Shown here: positions 43,480 to 52,637 of the stretch, one piece after another
Layout of the letters: the number at the start of each line of letters is the position of its first letter
How positions within the stretch are numbered: position 1 is the first letter of the stretch
Source of the DNA: Polynucleobacter sp. AP-Titi-500A-B4
GTDB taxonomy: Bacteria; Pseudomonadota; Gammaproteobacteria; Burkholderiales; Burkholderiaceae
Assembly: GCF_018688095.1 (NCBI RefSeq)
Contig: NZ_CP061311.1
Span: 928,861 to 992,860, forward strand
DNA length: 64,000 bases
Direction of reading: 5' to 3'
Position numbers and translations under genes: made by a program
Notes under the pieces: generated by a model
Seen by the model: only the letters and a program-made list of their open reading frames with translations
What the model was told of the DNA's origin: nothing
Database searches by the model: none

Positions 43480-44817
43480 ATGGCTGTGCAGATAGAAAAT
43501 TTAGGTTCGTTAGATCGCAAAATGACTTTGGAATTCGCTCGTGCCGATTTGGCAAAAGCGCGTGAAGCTCGTTTGGCGAAAGTTGGTAAGACCATGAAAA
43601 TGGCCGGCTTCCGTCCAGGCAAGGTGCCGAAGAATATGGTTGAAAAACAATACGGCATGCAAGTGGATTTCGAACTCCAATTTGATAAAGCCTCTGAACT
43701 CTTTTATGAGCAAAGCCAAAAAGAGGGCATTAAGTTAGCTGGTCAGCCACGTCTTGAGCCTAAGAGCGAACTCGATGCAGACAAGATTGTGTTTGATGCA
43801 TTTTTTGAAGTGCTGCCCGAAGTGAAGATTGGTGATTTCAGCAAAGCTGAAGTGACTAAGTACACAACCGATATTGGCGAAGCTGAGATTGATCGTGCAC
43901 TCGACGTATTACGCAAACAGCAAGTTCATTACCACCCACGTGGTGAAGCTGGTGCCCACGGTGATGGAGGTGCCAATACTGCTGCTCAGGCTGGCGATCA
44001 AGTTGTGATTGACTTTGTAGGCAAGATTGATGGCGTTGAGTTTGCTGGTGGTAAAGCGGAGAACTTCGAATATGTATTAGGCGAAGGCCGCATGCTTCCA
44101 GAATTCGAGGCTGCAACTTTGGGCTTGAAGGCTGGCGAAAGCAAGTCATTCCCATTAAGTTTCCCAGCCGATTACCATGGCAAAGATGTAGCTGGTAAAA
44201 CTGCTGAGTTCACCATTACAGTGAAGTCTGTTAACTGGGCTCACTTGCCTGCAGTTGACGATGCATTTGCACTCTCTTTGGGCGTTACTGAAGGTGGTGT
44301 TGCTAAGATGCGCGAAGAAGTAAAACAGAATCTAGATCGTGAAGTAAAGCGTCGCATCACTTCATTGCTAAAAAGCGAAGTGATGGATAAGCTCAATGAG
44401 TTATGTGAGTTGGATGTTCCAAAATCATTAGTTGCCTCAGAGCAAGAGCGTTTGGTTGAAGGCGCACGTCAAGACCTAATGCAACGCGGCGTACCAAATG
44501 CTAAAGATGCCCCAATTCCAGCAGAAATCTTTGCTGAACAAGCGATGAAACGTGTTCGCCTCGGTCTGATCTTGGGTGACTTGGTAAAGCAAAATAACCT
44601 TGCAGCTACAGCCGATCAAATTAAGGCTGAAATTGATGAGCAGGCTGCGACCTATGAGGATCCAAAAGAAGTCGTACGTTGGTTCTATAGCAACCCAAGC
44701 CGCCTCAAAGACATCGAAAACTTGGTATTAGAAGACAATGTAATCAAGCATTTCACTTCTTTAGCCAAGGTAAGCGATAAAGCAATTAGCTTTGAAGAGT
44801 TAAGCAAGCTAAACTAA
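43480..44817 (+). CDS. tig: Trigger factor (ribosome-associated chaperone/PPIase)
   Basis: 445 residues. The N-terminal ribosome-binding signature reads GFRPGKVPK (about 45-53). The FKBP-type PPIase domain is near 150-245 and a helical C-terminal chaperone domain follows. A His/Gly/Ala-rich insert (residues ~152-170, GEAGAHGDGGANTAA) lies at the entry to the PPIase domain. It is the first gene of the tig-clpP-clpX-lon order conserved across Proteobacteria. Confidence 0.95.
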   Translation: MAVQIENLGSLDRKMTLEFARADLAKAREARLAKVGKTMKMAGFRPGKVPKNMVEKQYGMQVDFELQFDKASELFYEQSQKEGIKLAGQPRLEPKSELDADKIVFDAFFEVLPEVKIGDFSKAEVTKYTTDIGEAEIDRALDVLRKQQVHYHPRGEAGAHGDGGANTAAQAGDQVVIDFVGKIDGVEFAGGKAENFEYVLGEGRMLPEFEAATLGLKAGESKSFPLSFPADYHGKDVAGKTAEFTITVKSVNWAHLPAVDDAFALSLGVTEGGVAKMREEVKQNLDREVKRRITSLLKSEVMDKLNELCELDVPKSLVASEQERLVEGARQDLMQRGVPNAKDAPIPAEIFAEQAMKRVRLGLILGDLVKQNNLAATADQIKAEIDEQAATYEDPKEVVRWFYSNPSRLKDIENLVLEDNVIKHFTSLAKVSDKAISFEELSKLN

Positions 44818-44849
44818 GTCGTCATTTATTCATTTAAAAGGGCCTCAAC

Positions 44850-45479
44850 ATGATCCAGAACCATTTTCAATCTGAAGATTTAGAACCTAAAGGATTGGGT
44901 TTGGTGCCGATGGTCATCGAGACCTCTGGACGTGGTGAGCGCGCCTACGATATTTATTCTCGTCTTTTACGGGAGCGTGTGGTGTTCTTGGTTGGTGAAG
45001 TGAATGACCAAACAGCCAACCTAGTCATCGCTCAGTTACTCTTCCTTGAGAGTGAAAACCCAGATAAAGATATTTCTTTGTATATCAACTCACCAGGTGG
45101 ATCTGTCTCAGCTGGTTTAGCGATCTACGACACCATGCAATTTATCAAGCCAAACGTGAGTACCTTGTGCATGGGTATGGCTGCAAGTATGGGCGCATTC
45201 CTATTATGTGCCGGTGAAAAAGATAAGCGTTATGCCTTGCCAAATTCTCGCGTCATGATTCATCAACCATTGGGCGGTGCTCGTGGACAGGCTTCTGATA
45301 TTGAAATTCAAGCCCGTGAGATTTTGTATTTGCGTGAGCGTCTCAATAAGATCTTGGCTGATCGTACTGGCCAATCGATTGAAACCATTGCCAAAGACAC
45401 TGATCGCGATAACTTTATGTCTGCTGATCAAGCTCGTGATTACGGTTTGATCGACAAAGTCATCGAAAAGCGTCCTTAA
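44850..45479 (+). CDS. clpP: ATP-dependent Clp protease proteolytic subunit ClpP
   Basis: 209 residues with catalytic Ser113 (MAASMGAFLL), His138 (MIHQPLGG) and an Asp in the RTGQ/DTDRDNFMSA region. It forms the tetradecameric chamber that degrades substrates unfolded by ClpX. It lies 33 bp after tig and 33 bp before clpX. Confidence 0.97.
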   Translation: MIQNHFQSEDLEPKGLGLVPMVIETSGRGERAYDIYSRLLRERVVFLVGEVNDQTANLVIAQLLFLESENPDKDISLYINSPGGSVSAGLAIYDTMQFIKPNVSTLCMGMAASMGAFLLCAGEKDKRYALPNSRVMIHQPLGGARGQASDIEIQAREILYLRERLNKILADRTGQSIETIAKDTDRDNFMSADQARDYGLIDKVIEKRP

Positions 45480-45512
45480 GCACATCATCTAATTCATTAT
45501 TGAGTCAATATA

Positions 45513-46871
45513 TTGAGCGATACCACTACCAACTCAAGCGATAAAGTTCTGTATTGCTCTTTCTGCGGTAAGAGTCAGCATGAAGTGAAAAAGCTGATTG
45601 CAGGCCCATCTGTTTTTATTTGCGATGAGTGTATCGATCTTTGTACTGACATTATTCAAGAGGAAATTGCTAAGCTTCCTAAGGAAGAGGGTGATGATTC
45701 TCTGCCAACACCACACCAGATCCGTGAAAACCTAGATCAGTATGTGATTGGCCAGGATCATGCCAAGAAGACCTTAGCGGTCGCGGTTTATAACCATTAC
45801 AAACGTTTACAGTATTTACCAAAACCTAAAAAAGAGAAGTTAGACAAGGATGGCAAGCCTGTTGATGCTTTGGATAAAAAAGAATCTAAAGCCCCAGCTA
45901 AAGCAATTGTTGATGGCGTTGAATTAGCAAAGAGCAACATTTTGCTTATCGGACCAACTGGCTCAGGTAAAACATTACTAGCGCAAACATTGGCTCGCAT
46001 GCTCGATGTGCCATTTGTAATGGCTGATGCTACGACATTGACCGAAGCCGGTTATGTTGGTGAAGACGTAGAGAATATTATTCAAAAGCTGTTACAAGCC
46101 TGTGATTACAACGTAGAAAAAGCTCAGCGCGGAATTGTATATATCGACGAGATCGATAAGATTTCTCGTAAATCAGATAATCCTTCGATTACTCGCGACG
46201 TCTCTGGCGAAGGTGTTCAACAGGCTTTGCTGAAGTTGGTTGAAGGAACGATGGCCTCTGTGCCTCCACAGGGCGGTCGTAAGCACCCTAATCAAGATTT
46301 CTTGCAGGTCGATACTACGAATATCCTATTTATTTGTGGCGGCGCTTTTGATGGCTTAGAAAAAGTCATTCAACAACGTACTGCGAAAACCGGCATTGGT
46401 TTTAATGCAGTTGTTCCAGGTAAAGATGATCGCGGTGTTAGTGATTTGCTCGTTGAAGTTGAGCCAGAAGATTTAATTAAGTTTGGCTTAATTCCAGAAT
46501 TGATTGGTCGCTTACCTGTAGTAGCTACACTGGCTCAATTGGATGAAGAGGCTTTAATTCAAATTCTGACCGAACCTAAGAATGCATTGGTAAAGCAATA
46601 TCAAGCACTGCTGACTATGGAAGGTTCTGAGCTTGAAGTGCGTCGTGAGGCGCTGTCAGCAATCGCCAAGAAGGCTATCGCTCGTAAAACTGGCGCTCGT
46701 GGTCTGAGATCCATCCTGGAAGGTTCTTTAATGGATGTGATGTATGACTTGCCATCGCTTAAGAATGTGCAAAAGGTTGTTATCGACGAATCAAGCATTG
46801 CAGACGGTGGCAAACCTCTTTTGGTATACAAACAGGATCTAGACCAGTCAGATTTGAGCAAAAAAGCTTAA
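45513..46871 (+). CDS. clpX: ATP-dependent Clp protease ATP-binding subunit ClpX
   Basis: 452 residues, start TTG at 45513. The N-terminal Cys4 zinc domain (CSFCGKS and CDECIDLC) is followed by the AAA+ domain with Walker A GPTGSGKT at 147-154 and Walker B VYIDEIDKI. Between them, residues ~103-133 form a Lys/Asp/Ala-rich linker longer than in E. coli ClpX. A strong terminator follows, separating clpX from lon. Confidence 0.97.
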   Translation: MSDTTTNSSDKVLYCSFCGKSQHEVKKLIAGPSVFICDECIDLCTDIIQEEIAKLPKEEGDDSLPTPHQIRENLDQYVIGQDHAKKTLAVAVYNHYKRLQYLPKPKKEKLDKDGKPVDALDKKESKAPAKAIVDGVELAKSNILLIGPTGSGKTLLAQTLARMLDVPFVMADATTLTEAGYVGEDVENIIQKLLQACDYNVEKAQRGIVYIDEIDKISRKSDNPSITRDVSGEGVQQALLKLVEGTMASVPPQGGRKHPNQDFLQVDTTNILFICGGAFDGLEKVIQQRTAKTGIGFNAVVPGKDDRGVSDLLVEVEPEDLIKFGLIPELIGRLPVVATLAQLDEEALIQILTEPKNALVKQYQALLTMEGSELEVRREALSAIAKKAIARKTGARGLRSILEGSLMDVMYDLPSLKNVQKVVIDESSIADGGKPLLVYKQDLDQSDLSKKA

Positions 46872-46895
46872 ATTCTTAGGGTTTTCGCTATTTTT

Positions 46896-46917
46896 GGGGC
46901 ATTTTTGCCCCTTTTTT
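46896..46917 (+). terminator. Intrinsic terminator after clpX
   Basis: GGGGCA-TTTT-TGCCCC followed by TTTTTT, 24 bp after the clpX stop. Confidence 0.9.
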
Positions 46918-46925
46918 GCACTTTT

Positions 46926-46957
46926 TCCCCTTGAATTTCTCAAAGCGCTACCCATAT
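46926..46957 (+). promoter_or_regulatory. Sigma-32 (heat-shock) type promoter of lon
   Basis: CCCCTTGAA ends at 46935 and ACCCATAT lies at 46950-46957, with a 14-bp spacer. This matches the RpoH consensus CTTGAA-N13-17-CCCCATNT closely. It lies ~105 bp before the lon start, just after the clpX terminator. Lon is a classic heat-shock gene. Confidence 0.8.
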
Positions 46958-47061
46958 AGGTAGTATGCTACTCAAGAATAATGTCTGTATTTAGTGGTTA
47001 CTGCTTTTAATGACACTAGATAAAGAGACTTGAGGATTGATTACTTTGGAGGAATTGCCCT

Positions 47062-49494
47062 ATGCCTGGCCACTTATTACTACCCTCTGAACCGATTCAA
47101 CTACCGTTACTCCCATTGCGGGACGTAGTTGTCTTCCCTCATATGGTGATTCCCCTGTTTGTGGGTCGCCCAAAGTCCATTAAGGCGCTTGAAGCTGCAA
47201 TGGAAACCGGTAAGAACGTCCTATTGGTTGCCCAAAAAACCGCTGCAAAAGATGAGCCTGGAATTGAGGATCTCTATGAGGTCGGTTGCATTGCCAATAT
47301 TTTGCAAATGCTCAAATTGCCGGATGGCACTGTTAAGGTTTTGGTTGAAGGTGTACAGCGAGCTGAGGTTAGTCAGATTGAAGATAGCCTTGGTTATTTC
47401 AATTGCGAAGCCACGCCCACTGCATTGAATGCGATTGATGCTCATGAAACGGAAGCACTGCGTCGCGCCATCATGGCTCAGTTTGATCAGTACGTAAAAC
47501 TGAATAAAAAGGTTCCTCAAGAAATTCTGTCATCCCTTGGCGGGATTGATGATCCAAGTCGTTTGGCTGATACGATCTGCGCACACTTGCCTGTCAAGCT
47601 AGAGCAGAAACAGCGCTTGCTTGAGATGACTGATGTTGTGCAGCGTTTGGAAAGTCTCTTGGCCGATCTCGAGAGCGAGATCGATATTTTGCAAGTGGAA
47701 AAACGCATTCGGGGGCGTGTCAAGCGTCAGATGGAGAAGAGTCAGCGCGAGTACTACTTGAATGAACAAGTAAAGGCGATTCAAAAAGAATTGGGTGAGG
47801 GTGAAGAGGGTGCCGATCTCGAGGAGCTCGAGAAACGCATCAAAGCAGCTCGTATGCCTAAGGAAGCTTTGAAAAAAGCAGAATCTGAATTGAAGAAACT
47901 CAAGTTGATGTCACCAATGTCAGCTGAGGCTACAGTGATCCGTAATTTCATCGACACCTTGGTCAATTTGCCGTGGAAGAAAAAGACCAAGATCAATAAC
48001 GATCTGACTAATGCTGAAAAAGTTTTAGATGAAGATCACTATGGTTTAGATAAAGTAAAAGAACGTATTTTGGAGTACCTCGCAGTTCAACAACGTGTTG
48101 ATCGCGTGAAGGCTCCAATCCTATGTTTGGTTGGCCCTCCTGGTGTTGGTAAGACCTCTTTGGGTCAATCTATCGCGCGAGCAACCAATCGCAAGTTTGT
48201 GCGGATGGCCTTGGGTGGCGTTCGTGATGAATCTGAGATTCGTGGTCACCGTCGTACCTATATTGGTTCAATGCCTGGCAAGATTTTGACCAGCCTCACT
48301 AAGGTGGGTGTACGTAATCCATTGTTCCTCTTGGACGAGGTAGATAAGATGGGTATGGATTTCCGAGGAGATCCTGCTAGCGCACTGTTGGAGGTCTTAG
48401 ATCCCGAGCAGAATCATACCTTCCAAGATCATTATGTTGAGGTCGATTTTGATCTATCCGATGTGATGTTTGTTGCTACCTCAAACTCTTTGAATATTCC
48501 CGGTCCTTTGTTGGATCGTCTCGAAATTATTCGCTTGGCAGGTTATACCGAGGATGAAAAGACTAGTATTGCCGTCAATTATTTGATTCCAAAACAAATC
48601 AAGAACAATGGCTTGAAAAAGGATGAGCTCAAGATAGAAGAGAGCGCTGTCCGCAATATGATTCGCTACTACACCCGCGAGGCTGGTGTGCGCTCCTTAG
48701 AAAGAGAAATCAGCAAGATTTGCCGTAAGGTGGTTAAGCTCTTGCTCTTGAAGAAAGAAGCTGCGCCGGTAGTTGTTAATGCGGATAACTTGGAGAAGTT
48801 CTTATCTGTACGCATGTATGACTTTGGTTTGGCTGGTAAAGAGAATCAAGTCGGTCAGGTCACAGGCTTGGCATGGACTGAGGTTGGCGGAGATTTGCTC
48901 ACTATTGAAGCGGCAACTATGCCTGGTAAGGGTGTGATTACCCGGACAGGCTCTATCGGTGATGTGATGAAAGAGTCGGTAGAGGCTGCGCGTACCGTGG
49001 TACGTTCAAGGGCAAAACGTCTTGGTATTACAGATGAAGCATTTGAGAAGAAGGATATCCATATTCACTTCCCAGATGGTGCAACACCGAAAGATGGTCC
49101 TTCTGCAGGTATTGCCATCACCACTGCATTGGTATCGGTCTTCACTGGAATTCCGATTCGCTCTGATGTTGCGATGACGGGTGAGATTACTTTGCGTGGA
49201 GAAGTCCTTCCTATCGGCGGACTGAAAGAGAAGCTCTTGGCTGCCCATCGCGGCGGTATCAAGCTAGCTTTAATTCCGGAAGAAAACGTTAAGGATTTGA
49301 TTGATATTCCAGACAACGTCAAGAATGCTATTGAGATCGTGCCTGTACGCTGGATTGATAAAGTACTGGAGCTTGCTTTGGAGCGCATGCCTGAGTCTTT
49401 GCCTGATCCAACTCCTGAGGAGTTGGCTAAGAAGGCGACAGAAGCAAGCAAAGCTAGCGGAAGCGTTTCCTCGGGGGATGTTCTAAAGCACTAA
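47062..49494 (+). CDS. lon: ATP-dependent protease Lon (LonA)
   Basis: 810 residues. The N-terminal LON substrate domain begins LPLLPLRDVVVFPHMV, followed by a coiled-coil region (about 190-290). The AAA+ domain has Walker A GPPGVGKTS from residue 358. The C-terminal protease domain carries the Ser681/Lys724 dyad (PKDGPSAG and GGLKEKLL). The Shine-Dalgarno GGAGGA lies 8-9 nt upstream. Confidence 0.97.
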   Translation: MPGHLLLPSEPIQLPLLPLRDVVVFPHMVIPLFVGRPKSIKALEAAMETGKNVLLVAQKTAAKDEPGIEDLYEVGCIANILQMLKLPDGTVKVLVEGVQRAEVSQIEDSLGYFNCEATPTALNAIDAHETEALRRAIMAQFDQYVKLNKKVPQEILSSLGGIDDPSRLADTICAHLPVKLEQKQRLLEMTDVVQRLESLLADLESEIDILQVEKRIRGRVKRQMEKSQREYYLNEQVKAIQKELGEGEEGADLEELEKRIKAARMPKEALKKAESELKKLKLMSPMSAEATVIRNFIDTLVNLPWKKKTKINNDLTNAEKVLDEDHYGLDKVKERILEYLAVQQRVDRVKAPILCLVGPPGVGKTSLGQSIARATNRKFVRMALGGVRDESEIRGHRRTYIGSMPGKILTSLTKVGVRNPLFLLDEVDKMGMDFRGDPASALLEVLDPEQNHTFQDHYVEVDFDLSDVMFVATSNSLNIPGPLLDRLEIIRLAGYTEDEKTSIAVNYLIPKQIKNNGLKKDELKIEESAVRNMIRYYTREAGVRSLEREISKICRKVVKLLLLKKEAAPVVVNADNLEKFLSVRMYDFGLAGKENQVGQVTGLAWTEVGGDLLTIEAATMPGKGVITRTGSIGDVMKESVEAARTVVRSRAKRLGITDEAFEKKDIHIHFPDGATPKDGPSAGIAITTALVSVFTGIPIRSDVAMTGEITLRGEVLPIGGLKEKLLAAHRGGIKLALIPEENVKDLIDIPDNVKNAIEIVPVRWIDKVLELALERMPESLPDPTPEELAKKATEASKASGSVSSGDVLKH

Positions 49495-49610
49495 TTCGAT
49501 TGGGCTAGAGCGCTGATTCTCGTCAAAGCTATCCTGTAAATCAGGGTGGTTTTGACGGGTTTTGATCAAGAAAGTCGTGCTTAGGTTACAATCTCACCTG
49601 TAATATTTTG
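49495..49610 (+). promoter_or_regulatory. lon-tRNA gap with putative tRNA-Val promoter
   Basis: After the lon stop there is no good terminator. TTGATC (49562-49567) and TACAAT (49587-49592), spaced by 19 bp, form a candidate promoter starting ~12 nt before tRNA-Val. Confidence 0.4.
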
Positions 49611-49686
49611 GGGCGCTTAGCTCAGTTGGTAGAGCGTCTGCCTTACACGCAGAATGTCGGGAGTTCGAGCCTCTCAGCGCCCACCA
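49611..49686 (+). tRNA. tRNA-Val (anticodon TAC)
   Basis: The acceptor stem GGGCGCT/AGCGCCC, D-arm AGCTCAGTTGGTAGAGC, anticodon stem TCTGC/GCAGA with loop CTTACAC (TAC), and T-loop TTCGAGC form a complete tRNA with encoded CCA. Confidence 0.97.
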
Positions 49687-49806
49687 AATATTCACTATCT
49701 CTAGCCTTTTCTTGGCTTTCTGAATAAAAACTCCTCCGCCTAGTAAACTCGTATTGTTCCCGCGTTATCCGCGATTTTTTACTAAACTTTACTAGCGAAC
49801 TTATTC
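49687..49806 (+). other. Intergenic stretch between tRNA-Val and ppiD
   Basis: No gene is seen. It holds two weak hairpins: AGCC/GGCT followed by TTTC near 49707-49722, and CGCG-TTATC-CGCG followed by ATTTTTT near 49764-49783. Either could end tRNA-Val transcription. hupB, which occupies this place in E. coli, is absent. Confidence 0.4.
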
Positions 49807-51270
49807 ATGTTTGATATTGTCCGTAAGCATCAAAAATTACTTCAGCTTGTGCTGATGCTATTTATTGTTCCATCATTTGCCATGTTTGGTATCTCAAGTT
49901 ATTCCAGTTTTATGGATAAAGAGACCGATCTTATTAAGGTCAATGGCAAACCCATTACTGCGCAAGAGGTTGAAAATGCGGCTAAGCGTCAGGCAGAGCG
50001 CGTAGGCGGTAATTTGCAAATTGCCCAGAGCTTGCAATTTAGACAAGCCATCTTGAATGAATTGCTTCAACAGCGCATTCTCGGTTTTGCTGTTACCAAC
50101 TTACGCTTACAAGTTGGTAAAGAATCATTAATAAAAAGTTTGCAGGGCATTCCACAGATTCGCGCTTTATATCGTCAGGACGGCAGCTTTGATGATGCTC
50201 GCTTTAAGCAACTCCTTGCTAGTAATGGTTTGAACGAAGAACAGTTTTATGCAAGCCAGGCTTTTGATTTAAAGATCGGTCAGTTAGTGAATTCTGTTGC
50301 ACGTACAGAAATCGGCACACCGAAATTGTCTGAAATCGTTTCTACGCTCTATGAAACCGAGCGTCAAGTTCAATCATTGACCTTTAATGCCAAGGACTAT
50401 TTGAGCAAGGTAAATCCTAGCCAGGAAGAGTTACAAGCGTTTTACAACGCAAATGCCAAATTATTTGAAAGCCCTGAGTTTGTTGATGTTGAATATATTG
50501 TCCTCAAGGCGGATCCCAAGGAAGATTCCAAAGTATTTAGTGAGAAGGCTGATCAATTTGCCAATATGACCTATGACCAAGCGGATAGCCTAAAACCTGC
50601 TGCTGATAAGTTGAAGCTATCAATTCAAACGCAAAAAGGCTTAACTCGCTCTGGGGTGGCGGGTGTTTCTAGAGATCATCCTTTGGCCAATCCAAAAGTA
50701 GTGCAATCTCTGTTTGGTGATGAGGCATTAAAGAATAAGCGCAATACCGAAGCAGTTCAAACTGCTCCTGGCGTTTTTGTTTCAGCTCGTGTAGTCACTT
50801 TTCATCCGGCACAAATTTTGCCATACAAAGAAGTTGCTACCGAAGTCAAACGTCAGGTTAGTCAGCGTGCCGCAGAGAAATTAGCAGTTGCTGCAGCAGC
50901 AGAAAAATATGCCGCTCTTGAAAAAGAGCCTAAGAGTGCAGCTGGCTTTGCCAGTCCGATTTGGGTATCACGCAATAAACCTACAAATTTGCTTGGACCG
51001 GCACTCGATGATGTGATGTCAATTAATCCTGATAAATTTCCTGCGATTATTTCAGTTAGCAACCCGGGCGTAGGCGCGACTCTGTATCGCGTTGATCAAG
51101 TTCGTCAGCCAACAGGAGTCGATGCTAAGGTTCATAAAGCTCAGGCACAACAAATTCAAGCATTGGCGGCTCAATCGGAGTTCGCTGGTTTTATGTCTTA
51201 CTGGCGTGATACGGCTGGTGTAAAGGTGATTAACCCACTTAAACCACCATCTTCTGGCGCTGGGAGCTAA
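49807..51270 (+). CDS. ppiD: Membrane-anchored periplasmic PPIase/chaperone PpiD (SurA-N domain)
   Basis: 487 residues. A cytoplasmic start (MFDIVRKHQK), one transmembrane anchor at about residues 11-33, then the SurA/PpiD-type N-terminal chaperone region and a parvulin-like domain in the C-terminal half. It assists proteins leaving the Sec translocon. It is shorter than E. coli PpiD (623 residues). It follows lon as in E. coli, with tRNA-Val between. Confidence 0.9.
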   Translation: MFDIVRKHQKLLQLVLMLFIVPSFAMFGISSYSSFMDKETDLIKVNGKPITAQEVENAAKRQAERVGGNLQIAQSLQFRQAILNELLQQRILGFAVTNLRLQVGKESLIKSLQGIPQIRALYRQDGSFDDARFKQLLASNGLNEEQFYASQAFDLKIGQLVNSVARTEIGTPKLSEIVSTLYETERQVQSLTFNAKDYLSKVNPSQEELQAFYNANAKLFESPEFVDVEYIVLKADPKEDSKVFSEKADQFANMTYDQADSLKPAADKLKLSIQTQKGLTRSGVAGVSRDHPLANPKVVQSLFGDEALKNKRNTEAVQTAPGVFVSARVVTFHPAQILPYKEVATEVKRQVSQRAAEKLAVAAAAEKYAALEKEPKSAAGFASPIWVSRNKPTNLLGPALDDVMSINPDKFPAIISVSNPGVGATLYRVDQVRQPTGVDAKVHKAQAQQIQALAAQSEFAGFMSYWRDTAGVKVINPLKPPSSGAGS

Positions 51271-51279
51271 TTAGCAACC

Positions 51280-51939
51280 CTACTGGGATTGTTTGAGTAG
51301 GGTCTGATATGGGGCCATAGCGCCCCATACGTTTTTAAAGAGTATGGATTGCGCGGTGACATTTGGATGGATATTGTCCGCCTGAAATAACTCTTTATTG
51401 GATGCAACCCCCGCCATAAAGAAGGGCAATAGTTCTATACCTTCTTGCGCAGCAAGTCTTGGATAAAGATCTTTAAACTGCCTGGTGTACTGCTGGCCAT
51501 AATTTGGTGGGATTTGCATACCCAAAAGTAAAACTTTTGCACCTGATTGTTTGCTCATCACAATCATTTTTTGCAAGTTGTTTTGAGTTTGTTCTATGGA
51601 TAAGCCGCGCAAGGCATCATTCGCTCCAAGCTCTAACAATACGATCCCCGGTTTTTTGGATTCCAGAAGGGCAGGGAGGCGAGTAAGACCCCCTGATGTG
51701 GTTTCCCCGCTGATGCTGGCATTAAAGACCGACCAAGGGCTGGACTGCTTTTGCAATTGACTCTCAAGTTGCTTTACCCAGCCAGAGCCTTTAGGTAGCC
51801 CATACTCAGCTGAAAGGCTATCCCCCATCACCAAGATCACAGGATTGGCATAGATTGCTGTGGCAAAGGGGATTAACAGGCAAAATAAGCCTATCGACAG
51901 TAATTGCCTTTTTTTGCAGCTCCACCAACTTTGATTCAT
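51280..51939 (-). CDS. tesA: SGNH-hydrolase arylesterase/thioesterase TesA
   Basis: 219 residues. A signal peptide (basic CKKRQ, hydrophobic core, cleavage near residue 31) precedes GDSLSAEYG (nucleophile Ser), LGANDALRG and DNIHPN (catalytic Asp/His). It is a periplasmic multifunctional esterase. The start codon is 2 bp from that of the divergent ABC ATPase gene, the same divergent arrangement as tesA-ybbA in E. coli. Confidence 0.9.
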   Translation of the reverse strand: MNQSWWSCKKRQLLSIGLFCLLIPFATAIYANPVILVMGDSLSAEYGLPKGSGWVKQLESQLQKQSSPWSVFNASISGETTSGGLTRLPALLESKKPGIVLLELGANDALRGLSIEQTQNNLQKMIVMSKQSGAKVLLLGMQIPPNYGQQYTRQFKDLYPRLAAQEGIELLPFFMAGVASNKELFQADNIHPNVTAQSILFKNVWGAMAPYQTLLKQSQ

Positions 51940-51941
51940 TT

Positions 51942-52616
51942 ATGAGTATTCCAACAACAGTATTAAGCGCCAATCATCTTGGAAAACAAGTGTTATCGAG
52001 CGATGGCGCTTTGACCATTTTGCACGATATTTGCTTTGATATATCGCAAGGTGAAAGCGTAGCGATTACTGGGGCTTCAGGATCTGGAAAAAGTACCCTC
52101 TTGGGTTTGTTGGCAGGACTGGATTTACCAAGCTCCGGAAATGTTCAGCTAATGGGACAGGATCTCAATACGCTGGACGAGGATGGTAGGGCAAGACTAC
52201 GTGCTGCTCATGTGAGTTTTGTATTTCAGTCCTTTCAGTTGCTATCCCATCTAACCGCCCTAGAGAATGTCTTGCTGCCTGCACAAATGAGCGGCCGCAA
52301 GGATGCTAAGGAAGAGGCGGTAGCGTGGCTACAAAAGGTAGGCTTACAAGACCGCCTGAATCACTTTCCTAAAACGCTGTCTGGCGGGGAGCAGCAACGT
52401 GTTGCTCTTGCTAGAGCCTTTATTGCTAAACCTAATCTCCTCTTTGCTGATGAGCCTACAGGCAGCCTAGATGAGGGCAGTGGGGAGAGGGTCATTCAGC
52501 TCCTTTTTGAGTTGAACCAGGCCAGTCAATCTACCCTGATATTGGTTACCCATGATCCCGCCTTGGCCAGCCGATGCCAGCGCCAGTTGCACCTCCAGGG
52601 TGGGCGCCTGCTGTAG
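51942..52616 (+). CDS. ABC transporter ATP-binding protein (YbbA/LolD-like), no adjacent permease
   Basis: ~224 residues. Walker A GASGSGKST (about 46-54), signature LSGGEQQRVALARAF and Walker B LLFADEPTGSLD are intact. This is the MacB/LolD/YbbA branch, whose ATPases work with FtsX-like permeases. In E. coli ybbA is followed by permease gene ybbP; here purL follows directly, so the partner is elsewhere or lost. The ATG at 51942 is preferred; a start at 51855 would run through tesA. Confidence 0.85.
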   Translation: MSIPTTVLSANHLGKQVLSSDGALTILHDICFDISQGESVAITGASGSGKSTLLGLLAGLDLPSSGNVQLMGQDLNTLDEDGRARLRAAHVSFVFQSFQLLSHLTALENVLLPAQMSGRKDAKEEAVAWLQKVGLQDRLNHFPKTLSGGEQQRVALARAFIAKPNLLFADEPTGSLDEGSGERVIQLLFELNQASQSTLILVTHDPALASRCQRQLHLQGGRLL

Positions 52617-52625
52617 GCAAAACCT

Positions 52626-52631
52626 TATAAT
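52626..52631 (+). promoter_or_regulatory. Perfect -10 hexamer of purL, leaderless geometry
   Basis: TATAAT ends 6 nt before the purL ATG (52638). The predicted start of transcription falls on or beside the ATG. AGGA is directly adjacent to the ATG, too close for normal Shine-Dalgarno use. No clear -35. Confidence 0.5.
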
Positions 52632-52637
52632 CTAGGA

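Noticed and set aside
49535..49549. CCTG-TAAAT-CAGG hairpin as lon terminator
   Set aside because: The stem has only 4 bp and no T-run follows; too weak to call.
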